From assembly GCF_000695795.1 (NCBI RefSeq), contig NZ_JNCA01000021.1, forward strand, positions 62,001 through 126,000: a stretch of DNA of 64,000 nt, read 5' to 3'. A model generated the notes under the pieces. It saw only the letters and a program-made list of their open reading frames with translations, did no database searches and had not been told where the DNA came from. Origin of the DNA: Flavobacterium seoulense (GTDB lineage Bacteria > Bacteroidota > Bacteroidia > Flavobacteriales > Flavobacteriaceae). The position numbers and the translations under genes were made by a program. This document shows, in pieces, positions 32,505-40,726 of this stretch. Position 1 is the stretch's first letter. Every line of letters starts with the position of its first letter.

Positions 32505-33008
32505 ATGAAAACTTTAAAATTAATCGCAGCAGGAATTATATTTATAGCAGTTAGTGCCACTTCACAGGCACAAGTTTCGGTAAATGTAAACATAGGTACA
32601 CCACCAGCCTGGGGACCGGCAGGATATACTAATATTGATTATTATTATATTCCGGATGTTCAGAGCTATTATGATATTCGTAATTCACAATTTATTTATT
32701 TTGGCAACGGAAAATGGATCCGTTCAAGACATTTACCTCATCACTATCGAAATTATGATTTGTACAGTGGATACAAAGTAGTTTTAAATGATTACCACGG
32801 AAGAACTCCTTATATTTATTATAAAGATCATAAAGCAAAATATTATAAAGGATACAAAGGAAAACCACAACAAACTATAGGTTATCGAAATAATGATAAA
32901 CATGTTGTTTACAAACAAAAAGACAAAAAAGATAAGCATTACGACAAACACAATTCGAAGCACAATAATTCGCATCGTGGAAAAGGAAATGACGATAAAA
33001 GAAGATAA
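32505..33008 (+). CDS. Secreted His/Tyr/Lys-rich protein (paralogue 1)
   Basis: A 167-residue exported protein with a signal peptide (MKTLKLIAAGIIFIAVSATS, cleavage near SQAQ). The mature part has a conserved core: VSVNVNIG, a Trp/Pro segment, YYYIPDVQSYYDI, LPHHYRNYDLY and YHGRTPYIYYKDH. The C-terminal tail is very basic and rich in His, Lys and Asp. It is the paralogue of 33637-34128 and shares the same leader end (ATAGAAATC before the ATG). The function is unknown; the tail could bind metal or polyanions at the envelope. A sigma-54-like promoter suggests envelope-stress-like control, which is inference. Confidence 0.75.
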   Translation: MKTLKLIAAGIIFIAVSATSQAQVSVNVNIGTPPAWGPAGYTNIDYYYIPDVQSYYDIRNSQFIYFGNGKWIRSRHLPHHYRNYDLYSGYKVVLNDYHGRTPYIYYKDHKAKYYKGYKGKPQQTIGYRNNDKHVVYKQKDKKDKHYDKHNSKHNNSHRGKGNDDKRR

Positions 33009-33030
33009 TTTTTTTCAACTTTAATACTAA

Positions 33031-33060
33031 AAGAAACGCAATTAGCGTTTCTTTTTTTTT
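33031..33060 (+). terminator. Hairpin terminator of paralogue 1
   Basis: AAAGAAACGC (33031-33040) pairs with GCGTTTCTTT (33046-33055) over an AATTA loop, with a T-run after it. Confidence 0.9.
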
Positions 33061-33554
33061 GCTAATCAAATAAGTTAAAAATATGTTAATTAAAATAAAT
33101 TTACAATTCTATTTCGAATAAAAATAGAAAATCTACAACATGAGCATTATTCAAAATATTTTCAGTAAAAGACCATTTCTATTTCTTTTCAAATTATAAA
33201 TATGTTCCTTAAAATTCAATCTTAACTATATCCTTTTATTTCTCTTATCAATTTCTGTAGCTCAAATTTGTTATTTGATTTACAAAAATAGAATTCTCTA
33301 AAAAACATTACTGAAACCATGTAAACACAAAGACAAATTAGAATATAACGCAATTTCAGAAAAAATATTTTCATCAAATTGAAAAAATTAAAACAAAAAA
33401 ATAAAATACATTTTTGAAAATAAATTGATGATAAAATAAAAAATAGAACTAATACTAATCAATCTCTTTTTCATCATTAAAATTAACCTGAAAAGACATC
33501 ATTAAATCATTTTTCCATATCCATTAAGTTAAAAATAAGTTAACAAACTGTTTT

Positions 33555-33570
33555 TTGGCACACAAATTGA
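33555..33570 (+). promoter_or_regulatory. Sigma-54-like promoter of the second His/Tyr-rich protein gene
   Basis: TTGGCACACAAATTGA has TGGCAC at 33556-33561 and TTG at 33567-33569, again with exact 12-base GG-to-G spacing, preceded by a T-run as in the first paralogue. The ATG follows 67 bases later. The base after TTG is A rather than C. Confidence 0.6.
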
Positions 33571-33636
33571 AAACAGCTTAATAGAGTAAAAAATAAAATT
33601 CAAAAACCCCAACAAAAATTTTAAAATATAGAAATC

Positions 33637-34128
33637 ATGAGAACATTAAAATTAATAGCAACAGGAATCATTTTATTTGCAGCGAGTAATTCACAAGCTC
33701 AAGTTTCAGTTAATGTAAACATAGGAAGACCAGCAGTTATAGTTGATAGCTGGGTACCACGAAATCATGTAAATGTAGATTTTTATTATTTACCAGAAAT
33801 TCAGACTTATTATGATGTGCATACTTCTCATTATGTATATTTAGACAATGGAAACTGGTGTCGTACAAGATATCTTCCAACACATTACAGAAATTATGAT
33901 TTAAGTCATGCACGTCGTGTGGAATTAAGAGGATATCACGGAAGTCGTCCTTACACTTACTACACTAATCACCATGTTAAACATTATAACAAACGATATG
34001 TAGCGGCTCGTCATTACTACAACAATGATCGTCATTATGACAAACACAGAAAGTATGATAACAGAAGAGATCGTGATGACCGAAGAGATTACCACAGAGA
34101 TCATGATCGCGGACACAGAGGCCGTTAA
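33637..34128 (+). CDS. Secreted His/Tyr/Arg-rich protein (paralogue 2)
   Basis: A 163-residue exported paralogue of 32505-33008. The signal peptide MRTLKLIATGIILFAASNSQ is followed by VSVNVNIGRPAVIVDSWVP, FYYLPEIQTYYDV, LPTHYRNYDLSHA and YHGSRPYTYYTNH, aligning with the first copy. The tail differs: rich in Arg, His, Asp and Tyr (RRDRDDRRDYHRDHDRGHRG) where the first copy uses Lys. This swap of Lys for Arg while keeping charge suggests selection on charge or His content rather than on sequence. The function is unknown. Confidence 0.75.
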   Translation: MRTLKLIATGIILFAASNSQAQVSVNVNIGRPAVIVDSWVPRNHVNVDFYYLPEIQTYYDVHTSHYVYLDNGNWCRTRYLPTHYRNYDLSHARRVELRGYHGSRPYTYYTNHHVKHYNKRYVAARHYYNNDRHYDKHRKYDNRRDRDDRRDYHRDHDRGHRGR

Positions 34129-34146
34129 TAATTACAAATAATTCTA

Positions 34147-34176
34147 AAAGCTGTTTCGTTACTGAAACAGCTTTTT
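34147..34176 (+). terminator. Hairpin terminator of paralogue 2
   Basis: AAAGCTGTTTC (34147-34157) pairs with GAAACAGCTTT (34164-34174), with T residues after it. Confidence 0.9.
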
Positions 34177-34326
34177 CTTTTAAATATACATTCTGGTTTT
34201 CTTTTTCAAAACAAAAAAAGTTACTTTTTAACCAACTTTAGCATAAGCATAATACAAAACATTAGGATTATCCCAATAGAATTACTTTATTTGACGTATC
34301 TATTTAAATTAATTCTAAAAAACTAC

Positions 34327-35325
34327 ATGAAATCCTACTCAATTGAAGAAATAAATGATGTACTGAAAGGTGATATTTCTGGCAATACTTCGCACAAAAT
34401 TACAGCAGCCGAACAACTTGAAGTTGCCACAGAAAATGAAATTTCTTTTATTGGAAACAAAAAATATGAGAAACTTTGGATTAGCTCTAAAGCAAGTGTT
34501 GCAGTAGTGAACGAAGATATTTCAATTGAACCGGGAGAAAACAGAGCTTTTATAAAAGTAAAAAATGCCGATTTGGCTATGTCTCAAATATTAGAGCTTT
34601 TTGCACCGCCATTACCTGTTTTTCATGTTGACATTCATCCTACCGCAGTTGTTGATGCAACAGCAATTATTGGAGCTGGAACAAAAATTGGAGCAGGAAG
34701 TTATATTGGACCTAAGGTTCAAATTGGCGAAAACACTACAATTTATCCAAATACAACTATTTTAGACGAATGTACTATTGGAAAAAATACAGTTATCTGG
34801 TCTGGAACGGTAGTAAGAGAACGTTGTTTCATTGGTAATAACTGTATTATTCATCCTAATGCTACCATTGGAGCAGATGGTTTCGGATTCCGTCCTTGTG
34901 CTGAAAGAGGTTTGGTGAAAATTCCACAAATTGGAAATGTAATCATTGGGAACAATGTCGAAATTGGTGCTAATAGTTGTATTGACCGAGGAAAATTCAG
35001 TTCAACAGTTTTAGGTGATGGCTGTAAAATTGATAATTTAGTTCAAATAGGACATAACAGTAAATTAGGAAAATTTTGTATTATGGCTGGAAACAGCGGT
35101 TTAGCAGGTTCGGTTACTTTAGGAAACGGAGTAATCATTGGCGGAAGCGCTTCTATAAAAGATCATACTACTATTGGCGACGGCGCAGTTATTGGCGCAG
35201 GATCAGGAGTTACTTGTGATATTCCTGCCGGTAAAACCATGTTAGGCTACCCTGCTGTCGAAGCTCGTGATGCATTAAAACAATGGGCAATTCTAAAAAG
35301 ACTCGTAAGCGAATCTAAGAAATAA
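34327..35325 (+). CDS. lpxD: UDP-3-O-acylglucosamine N-acyltransferase LpxD
   Basis: A 332-residue enzyme of lipid A biosynthesis that adds the second, amide-linked acyl chain from acyl-ACP to UDP-3-O-acylglucosamine. An N-terminal uridine-binding domain (residues 1-95) precedes a left-handed beta helix built from hexapeptide repeats (IGAGTKIGAGSYIG, NTTIYPNTTI, IGNNVEIGANS). The catalytic histidine is in VQIGHNSKLG, and NATIGADGFGFRP is characteristic. ATG 34327 gives the usual N terminus MKSYSIEEIND; the upstream in-frame TTG at 34291 would add an unusual stretch. It stands alone rather than with lpxC or lpxA. Confidence 0.92.
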   Translation: MKSYSIEEINDVLKGDISGNTSHKITAAEQLEVATENEISFIGNKKYEKLWISSKASVAVVNEDISIEPGENRAFIKVKNADLAMSQILELFAPPLPVFHVDIHPTAVVDATAIIGAGTKIGAGSYIGPKVQIGENTTIYPNTTILDECTIGKNTVIWSGTVVRERCFIGNNCIIHPNATIGADGFGFRPCAERGLVKIPQIGNVIIGNNVEIGANSCIDRGKFSSTVLGDGCKIDNLVQIGHNSKLGKFCIMAGNSGLAGSVTLGNGVIIGGSASIKDHTTIGDGAVIGAGSGVTCDIPAGKTMLGYPAVEARDALKQWAILKRLVSESKK

Positions 35326-35344
35326 TAAATTTTAAAATCATATA

Positions 35345-35375
35345 AAAAAACAGAAGTTATGGCTTCTGTTTTTTT
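35345..35375. terminator. Bidirectional hairpin terminator
   Basis: AAAAAACAGAAG (35345-35356) pairs with CTTCTGTTTTTT (35363-35374) across TTATGG. It serves lpxD and the convergent small gene. Confidence 0.9.
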
Positions 35376-35377
35376 AT

Positions 35378-35584
35378 TTATAGAGCTTCACATTCAAAAC
35401 CAATTACTTTCAATAAAAAAATTACTTTTTCAATAATATCATCTTTACATTCAAATCGTAAAATATTATCACAATCTTCCAAATCAAAATTCCACTTTGA
35501 ATTTGGAAATAAACGATTGAGTTTTGGTGTAACTTTTTTTACTTTCGAAACGCTGTCTATGTTTGTTTTAAATACAAAAACCAT
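35378..35584 (-). CDS. Small ferredoxin-like-fold hypothetical protein
   Basis: A 68-residue protein, MVFVFKTNIDSVSKVKKVTP followed by NSKWNFDLEDCDNILRFECK and KVIFLLKVIGFECEAL. The beta-alpha-beta-beta-alpha-beta spacing resembles heavy-metal-associated or ACT-like small domains, but the usual CxxC metal motif is lacking. It is the last gene of the reverse-strand group following the TetR regulator. The function is unknown. Confidence 0.65.
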   Translation of the reverse strand: MVFVFKTNIDSVSKVKKVTPKLNRLFPNSKWNFDLEDCDNILRFECKDDIIEKVIFLLKVIGFECEAL

Positions 35585-35599
35585 AATTAAAGGATTATT

Positions 35600-35908
35600 T
35601 TAGTTATTGATTTTACTTAAAATTTTAGAATCTATATAAAAAGTTCCAAAAGGAATTATACATGCCAAGAGCACTTTCCAGGTTGTATCTTTAAATTTCC
35701 AATTCTGTTCAACACCAACACTTATCGTATTAAAAATAAAAAGCAATAATAAAGCACCATGAATCGTTCCAACTGGTTTTGTTAAAAATGGTATATGAAA
35801 AATGTACTTTAGCGGCATGGCAATAAAAAGTAAAATCAAAAGTGAGCTTCCTTCTAAAAATCCAATAATTCGTAAGCGTCCGGTATTTGTTTGGAATAAA
35901 TTTTTCAT
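35600..35908 (-). CDS. DUF3817-family membrane protein
   Basis: A 102-residue integral membrane protein with three hydrophobic helices, including LRIIGFLEGSSLLILLFIAM, VGTIHGALLLLFIFNTISVG and LLACIIPFGTFYIDSKIL. These match the DUF3817 family (YdzA-like), whose role is unknown. It lies 2 bases from the preceding membrane-protein gene, in a TetR-controlled group. Confidence 0.8.
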   Translation of the reverse strand: MKNLFQTNTGRLRIIGFLEGSSLLILLFIAMPLKYIFHIPFLTKPVGTIHGALLLLFIFNTISVGVEQNWKFKDTTWKVLLACIIPFGTFYIDSKILSKINN

Positions 35909-35910
35909 GA

Positions 35911-36369
35911 TTATCTAAAATAAGGTCGGTTTACAAGAGGAGAAAATGGCCACGGAATGGCAATAAAAATGATAATTAAAGCTATTGAAAACCAAACAAG
36001 CATAATTTTAAATTTTTGCTCTTCAGAAAGTTTTCTTTTTGCCAAAGCTGAGCCAATTGTAATAAGAGTAATTGCAACGAACATTAATATAAAATGAATA
36101 AGCCCGAAAAAAGCAATGTCTATATTCTCAATCCCATCTTTAAAGTTCTTCCAAAAATATTTCACAATCGGACTTTGAACATAAACTAATATTCCAAACA
36201 GAAGTTGAATATGCGCAATGGTTGCTGTCCAATGTCGGACAAGATTATCTTTTTTAGTAAAAGGACGCTTATAATAATACCCTTTGTAAGCAATGTAAAT
36301 CGAATAGATTAAACTTGCCAATACAAGCCATCTCATAAAAGAGTGACAAATTAAAATAGATTGATACAT
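35911..36369 (-). CDS. Four-helix integral membrane protein
   Basis: A 152-residue inner-membrane protein with about four helices (ICHSFMRWLVLASLIYSIYI; TATIAHIQLLFGILVYV; FFGLIHFILMFVAITLITIG; IMLVWFSIALIIIFIAIPW). Histidines near the helix starts (ICHSFMRW, IAHIQLL, GLIHFIL) are spaced like haem ligands but are not proof of a cytochrome. ATG 36369 (MYQSILICHSFMRW) is preferred over an in-frame TTG at 36402, which would lie inside the palindrome. It is the first gene of the group controlled by the adjacent TetR protein. Confidence 0.65.
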   Translation of the reverse strand: MYQSILICHSFMRWLVLASLIYSIYIAYKGYYYKRPFTKKDNLVRHWTATIAHIQLLFGILVYVQSPIVKYFWKNFKDGIENIDIAFFGLIHFILMFVAITLITIGSALAKRKLSEEQKFKIMLVWFSIALIIIFIAIPWPFSPLVNRPYFR

Positions 36370-36395
36370 TGTTATTGATTTTAACAATGCAAATG

Positions 36396-36435
36396 TATCC
36401 AAAAAAACATACTAATCAGTATGTTTTTTTGGATA
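36396..36435. promoter_or_regulatory. TetR operator/terminator palindrome between the regulator and its targets
   Basis: An exact 18-bp inverted repeat with a 4-base centre runs from TATCC (36396-36400) through CATACT-AATC-AGTATG (36408-36423) to GGATA (36431-36435), with A7 and T7 runs. It can end the tetR transcript as a hairpin. The inner ATACTAATCAGTAT also has the form of a TetR-family operator and matches the site at 37035-37048. Confidence 0.65.
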
Positions 36436-36438
36436 TTT

Positions 36439-37029
36439 TTATTTCAAATTGTTTAAATACTTTTTAAAACCTTGTAAATAAACAACATAAACAGAATTAT
36501 TATTTTGAAGTTTTCCAAAATTTCTAATTCCCCAATAGCCTGATAATATAAACAGAGCTACTTGCTCAGCAATAACATCTCTTCGAATTAGTCCTTCTTC
36601 TTGCCCTTTCTCAATTGCTTTAATAATCGTCAATTTCCATTGGCTTACTAGTTCTCTTAAAGCTTCTGTAAAATTATTATTCCAAGGACTCATTTCCTGT
36701 GTTAAATTCCCGACTGGACAACCATATTTTACTTGTAGAAAAGGATCGTCCATCAATAAATATGAAATCATATTGTAAAAATCATCTATTGGGTTTTGAG
36801 ACTTTTCTATTGGTTCAATAAAATGTTTCATCATTGTTGGTTTTAAAATCTCTTCAATAATGGCAATTCCCATTTCATCTTTAGTCTTAAAATGATAATA
36901 AAATGCACCTTTCGTTACTTTAGTAGTCGCAATAATTTCATCAATACTTGTAGTTTGATATCCTTTTGTATAAATCAATTCGAACGCCTTATGAAGAATT
37001 GTAAGTCGTGTATTAGCTGCTTTTGACAT
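36439..37029 (-). CDS. TetR/AcrR-family regulator
   Basis: A 196-residue repressor with a canonical N-terminal helix-turn-helix (ILHKAFELIYTKGYQTTSIDEI, then KVTKGAFYYHFKTKDEMGIAI) and a helical ligand-binding domain. A related ATACT-N4-(A/G)GTAT operator lies just upstream of its own start (37035-37048), and a second lies between it and the next gene. This suggests that it represses itself and the three downstream membrane and small-protein genes. The ligand is unknown. Confidence 0.9.
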   Translation of the reverse strand: MSKAANTRLTILHKAFELIYTKGYQTTSIDEIIATTKVTKGAFYYHFKTKDEMGIAIIEEILKPTMMKHFIEPIEKSQNPIDDFYNMISYLLMDDPFLQVKYGCPVGNLTQEMSPWNNNFTEALRELVSQWKLTIIKAIEKGQEEGLIRRDVIAEQVALFILSGYWGIRNFGKLQNNNSVYVVYLQGFKKYLNNLK

Positions 37030-37034
37030 AAAAA

Positions 37035-37048
37035 ATACTAGTTGGTAT
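37035..37048 (-). promoter_or_regulatory. Putative autoregulatory operator of the TetR gene
   Basis: ATACTAGTTGGTAT is an imperfect palindrome of the same shape (ATACT, 4 bases, GGTAT) as the ATACTAATCAGTAT core at 36396-36435. It lies 6 bases upstream of the tetR start codon on the reverse strand. Confidence 0.5.
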
Positions 37049-37178
37049 AAAAAACAAAATAAAGAAATTAATTTGGATTAAGACTTTTAAATTACGTCCA
37101 TATAATGCCTAACTACATTCGTTTATTTTGAATTGGTTTTGTATTTTAGCCTTCAATTTTCTTGCAATTACAAACACC

Positions 37179-38807
37179 ATGGATTTAAACTTCAATAAAA
37201 ACGAAGATCACAATAAACTTTTACTTTCTGATTTACGACAAAAATTCTCTAAAATTAAATTAGGAGGAGGCGAAAAACGCATTCAAAAATTACACAGCGA
37301 AGGCAAAATGACCGCTCGCGAACGCATTGATTATTTATTGGATGCCAAAGCTGAAAGTATTGAAATAGGTGCACTTGTTGCAGAAGGAATGTACAAAGAA
37401 CACGGCGGATGTCCATCAGGAGGAGTTGTTGTAAAATTAGGTTATATCAAAGGAAAACAATGCATTGTTGTTGCCAATGATGCTACTGTAAAAGCGGGTG
37501 CCTGGTTCCCTATTACCGCTAAGAAAAATCTACGTGCACAGGAAATCGCTATGGAAAACAAAATTCCGATTATTTATTTGGTTGATAGTGCCGGAGTTTA
37601 TTTGCCATTGCAAGACGAAATTTTTCCAGATAAAGAACATTTCGGACGTATTTTTAGAAATAACGCTATAATGAGCAGTATGGGAATTACACAGATTTCA
37701 GCTATTATGGGCAGTTGTGTTGCTGGTGGTGCCTATTTACCAATTATGAGCGACGAAGCCATTATTGTAGATAAAACGGCTAGTATTTTCCTTGCCGGAA
37801 GTTATTTAGTTAAAGCCGCCATTGGTGAAGCTATTGATAATGAAACTCTGGGCGGAGCTACTACTCATTGCGAAATTTCAGGTGTAACCGATTATAAAGC
37901 CAAAGATGATAAAGATGCTTTGGACAAAATAAAAAACATAGTTGACAAAATAGGTGATTATGAAAAAGCAGGTTTTAATCGAATCAAAGCGCAAAAACCC
38001 GCTTTAGACGAAAAAGAAATTTACGGTATTTTACCAAAATCCCGCGCCGAACAATACGATATGATGGAAATCATCAGTCGCATGGTCGATAATTCAGAAT
38101 TTGAAGCTTATAAAGATGGTTATGGACAAACAATCATTACAGGTTATGCCCGAATTGATGGCTGGGCTGTGGGAATTGTGGCCAATCAGCGAAAAGTAAT
38201 CAAAACTAAAAAAGGCGAAATGCAGTTTGGTGGCGTAATCTATTCTGACAGTGCCGACAAAGCCACTCGCTTTATTGCTAATTGTAACCAGAAAAAAATT
38301 CCTCTAGTATTCCTACAGGATGTTACCGGATTTATGGTAGGTTCCAAATCAGAGCAAGGCGGAATCATCAAAGACGGTGCTAAAATGGTGAATGCAGTAA
38401 GTAATTCGGTAGTTCCTAAATTTACCGTGATTGTTGGAAATTCTTATGGTGCTGGAAACTATGCCATGTGTGGAAAAGCTTATGATCCGAGATTAATATT
38501 CGCCTGGCCAAGTGCAGAATTGGCCGTTATGGGTGGAACGCAGGCAGCCAAAGTTTTGGCGCAAATAGAAGCTTCGTCTTTAAAAGCAAAAGGCGAAACG
38601 GTTGACGAAGCCAAAGAAGCTGAATTATTTGCAAAAATAAAAGCCCGTTACGACGAGCAAACTTCTCCCTATTATGCTGCTTCCCGCTTATGGACAGACG
38701 CTATTATTGATCCATTAGAAACCAGAAAATGGATTTCGATGGGAATTGAAGCTGCTAACCACGCTCCTATCGAAAAAGCTTTTAATCTTGGTGTAATTCA
38801 GGTTTAA
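37179..38807 (+). CDS. Acyl-CoA carboxylase beta (carboxyltransferase) subunit
   Basis: A 542-residue carboxyltransferase that moves a carboxyl group from biotin to an acyl-CoA. The N-terminal half has GGGEKRIQKLHSEGKMTARERI and VVANDATVKAGAWFP, then the acyl-CoA oxyanion GSCVAGGAYLPIMSDE. The C-terminal half has QQDVTGFMVG-type VFLQDVTGFMVGSKSEQGG and NSYGAGNYAMCGKAYDPR. It resembles methylcrotonyl-CoA or propionyl-CoA carboxylase beta subunits; the NDATVKAGAWFP wording leans to the methylcrotonyl type. The biotinylated alpha partner is not in the window. The ATG at 37179 is chosen over an in-frame upstream start that lacks family-like sequence. Confidence 0.88.
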   Translation: MDLNFNKNEDHNKLLLSDLRQKFSKIKLGGGEKRIQKLHSEGKMTARERIDYLLDAKAESIEIGALVAEGMYKEHGGCPSGGVVVKLGYIKGKQCIVVANDATVKAGAWFPITAKKNLRAQEIAMENKIPIIYLVDSAGVYLPLQDEIFPDKEHFGRIFRNNAIMSSMGITQISAIMGSCVAGGAYLPIMSDEAIIVDKTASIFLAGSYLVKAAIGEAIDNETLGGATTHCEISGVTDYKAKDDKDALDKIKNIVDKIGDYEKAGFNRIKAQKPALDEKEIYGILPKSRAEQYDMMEIISRMVDNSEFEAYKDGYGQTIITGYARIDGWAVGIVANQRKVIKTKKGEMQFGGVIYSDSADKATRFIANCNQKKIPLVFLQDVTGFMVGSKSEQGGIIKDGAKMVNAVSNSVVPKFTVIVGNSYGAGNYAMCGKAYDPRLIFAWPSAELAVMGGTQAAKVLAQIEASSLKAKGETVDEAKEAELFAKIKARYDEQTSPYYAASRLWTDAIIDPLETRKWISMGIEAANHAPIEKAFNLGVIQV

Positions 38808-38912
38808 ACAGTTAAAAAACATCCTAAATTTAGCCGCTCTTTTAATAATGTATTTTTTATAAGTTGTTACCTTTGCTGGCTTATAAAAAAATACAAATCA
38901 GATTAATTTATA

Positions 38913-39902
38913 ATGAAATTCAAAATAGATAAATTTATTCTTTCCATAATTATTGTTGTACTTGCTGCTTATCTTTTTCCTCAATTAGGAGGAAATTCAA
39001 GTCCGTTACCATTAGCCAAAATCGGAAGTATTGGTGTTTCGCTAATCTTCTTTTTTTATGGTCTTAAGCTAAGTCCCGAAAAAATAAAAACCGGTTTAAG
39101 AAACTGGAGATTACATCTTTTAGTGCAAACTTGTACTTTCTTGCTATTCCCTCTTATTATTTTGTGTTTTTACCCATTAATCCATTCTGAATACGATAAA
39201 AATATCTGGCTTGCCTTTTTGTTTTTGGCAGCTTTGCCTTCTACCGTTTCTTCATCTGTCGTAATGGTATCTATGGCCAAAGGAAATATTCCGGCAGCAA
39301 TTTTTAACGCCAGTATTTCAGGATTAATAGGAATTGTTGTTACACCGCTTTGGCTGGGACTTTTCCTGAATGATACAGCTGCTAGTTACGATTTAGGCGA
39401 AATTTATACTAAACTGATTATTGAAGTCGTTGTTCCGGTTATTTTAGGTTTGCTTTTACATCGTTTTTGGGGCAGTTTGGCCCAAAAATACAACAGTTAC
39501 CTAACTCTATTTGATAAATCAATCATTCTATTAATTATCTATAAAAGTTTTTGTAGTTCGTTTGAAGATAAGGTTTTTAGTGGTATTGACACTTTAAACT
39601 TTGTCTTTATTGCAGTTGCTGTTTTGGGATTATTTTATGTTGTTTATTTTATTACTGGTTTCGTTAGTAACAAACTTGGATTCAGTACCGAAGATAAAAT
39701 TACAGCTCAATTTTGCGGAACTAAAAAATCATTAGTTCACGGAACTGTTTTCGCTAAAATATTATTCCCAAACCCAAGTACAATGGGAATTATTATACTT
39801 CCAATTATGCTTTTTCATGCATTTCAAATTTTCGTTATTAGCTTTATTGCTGCCCATGCCGGTAATCGTAAGGAATTAGAATTTAATTCAATTACAGATT
39901 AA
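38913..39902 (+). CDS. Bile acid:sodium symporter-family (BASS/YfeH-like) transporter
   Basis: A 329-residue inner-membrane protein with about ten helices. Its features match the YfeH-like branch of the BASS superfamily: LIFFFYGLKLSPEKIKTGLR near residue 45, the unwound LAALPSTVSSSVVMVSMAKGN near 107, and FCGTKKSLVHGTVFAKILF near 270, the crossover motif in helix 9. Such proteins import organic anions with sodium. The substrate is unknown. The gene has its own strong bidirectional terminator. Confidence 0.85.
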   Translation: MKFKIDKFILSIIIVVLAAYLFPQLGGNSSPLPLAKIGSIGVSLIFFFYGLKLSPEKIKTGLRNWRLHLLVQTCTFLLFPLIILCFYPLIHSEYDKNIWLAFLFLAALPSTVSSSVVMVSMAKGNIPAAIFNASISGLIGIVVTPLWLGLFLNDTAASYDLGEIYTKLIIEVVVPVILGLLLHRFWGSLAQKYNSYLTLFDKSIILLIIYKSFCSSFEDKVFSGIDTLNFVFIAVAVLGLFYVVYFITGFVSNKLGFSTEDKITAQFCGTKKSLVHGTVFAKILFPNPSTMGIIILPIMLFHAFQIFVISFIAAHAGNRKELEFNSITD

Positions 39903-39917
39903 ACCGTTTTCAACATA

Positions 39918-39967
39918 AAAAAATCGCTAATTATAACTCAAAATAAATGTTATAATTAGCGATTTTT
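39918..39967. terminator. Long bidirectional hairpin terminator
   Basis: AAATCGCTAATTATAAC (39921-39937) pairs perfectly with GTTATAATTAGCGATTT (39949-39965), flanked by A- and T-runs. It separates the transporter from the convergent DUF4494 gene. Confidence 0.92.
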
Positions 39968-39990
39968 ATTTTTTTAGAAATTCTTCTTCT

Positions 39991-40545
39991 TTAAGAAACC
40001 GTTTCTTCCTCTTCCGTAACAAATTCCATATGATCTTCTATCTCAGCTACAACTTCTGGTTTAGAAGCTTTCAAAGCATTGAATTTTTCTAATTGCTCTA
40101 ATTCGTCTTCATCACCACTAAAATAAGGAAAAACATCAATAATAGGCGATTCAGAAATAGCAGGAATCGTATAATCTCCCATAGTTCCTTTCATCGTAGC
40201 AACCGTATTATCATAAGCCTCTTTTACATCATTGGCCTGAACTAAAAAGTACATATTGGTCTTGCGTTCTTTTCCACTTTCTTCATCATAAGCTAAGAGT
40301 GAAATCTTTGATTTAAACCAGCGATCGGCATTTTCAAAAGGATGAATTTCAGCATAATTAGCCACTTTTATATTAGTAATTTTGAATTCTTCACTAATAT
40401 AAGCATTCATTTCTTCATTAATTCTACTTTCGGCTTCTGTAAAGGAAATGGCGTCAATCAAATACGGTTCGGTCGTTACTTTTTGATTTCCGGTTTCGTC
40501 AGTTTTTCTATATTTTACTTTGCATTCGTACCAAATTGCGCTCAT
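39991..40545 (-). CDS. DUF4494 protein
   Basis: A 184-residue cytoplasmic protein matching the Bacteroidota DUF4494 family: MSAIWYECKVKYRKTDETGN, PYLIDAISFTEAESRINEEM, then NADRWFKSKISLLAYDEESG and MYFLVQANDVKEAYDN. The family has no known function, and no catalytic residues are obvious. The C-terminal tail is strongly acidic. The ATG at 40545 gives the conserved N terminus; an upstream in-frame start would add eight residues not typical of the family. A TATCTTTG -7 box is at 40567-40574. Confidence 0.85.
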   Translation of the reverse strand: MSAIWYECKVKYRKTDETGNQKVTTEPYLIDAISFTEAESRINEEMNAYISEEFKITNIKVANYAEIHPFENADRWFKSKISLLAYDEESGKERKTNMYFLVQANDVKEAYDNTVATMKGTMGDYTIPAISESPIIDVFPYFSGDEDELEQLEKFNALKASKPEVVAEIEDHMEFVTEEEETVS

Positions 40546-40566
40546 AATTTCTTTTTTTAAGGATGC

Positions 40567-40574
40567 CAAAGATA
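40567..40574 (-). promoter_or_regulatory. -7 element of the DUF4494 gene
   Basis: TATCTTTG on the reverse strand (CAAAGATA on the plus strand) matches TAnnTTTG and lies 21 bases upstream of the ATG at 40545, followed by GCATCC, as is common at flavobacterial start sites. Confidence 0.5.
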
Positions 40575-40726
40575 GATTTTAGAGCAAAATAAATACCATT
40601 TTTAACAAAATAGATATTCACAATTTTAAATAAAAAATGCTATTACATTCATCATTACTATTTTAGGAAATTTACAAAATGGACAGCTGAAAATTCGCTA
40701 ATTTTACATTTTACAACATTTTTATT

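Larger units (their letters stand above)
33009..33636. other. Long A+T-rich intergenic region between the paralogues
   Basis: These 628 bases contain a terminator at 33031-33060 and the second sigma-54-like promoter at 33555-33570. A TAAGTTAAAAATATGTTAA stretch (33071-33089) is echoed by TTAAGTTAAAAATAAGTTAA (33524-33543) directly before the promoter. No ORF longer than a few dozen codons or RNA structure was recognised. Length and composition fit a region for an enhancer-binding regulator. Confidence 0.55.

Noticed and set aside
37128..37178. Hydrophobic N-terminal extension of the acyl-CoA carboxylase subunit that might be a signal peptide.
   Set aside because: The enzyme is cytoplasmic and the ATG at 37179 gives the normal family start; the extension begins with a non-ATG codon in the promoter region.
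40342..40560. Open frame opposite the DUF4494 gene.
   Set aside because: It is an antisense shadow with no domain-like sequence and poor codon pattern.
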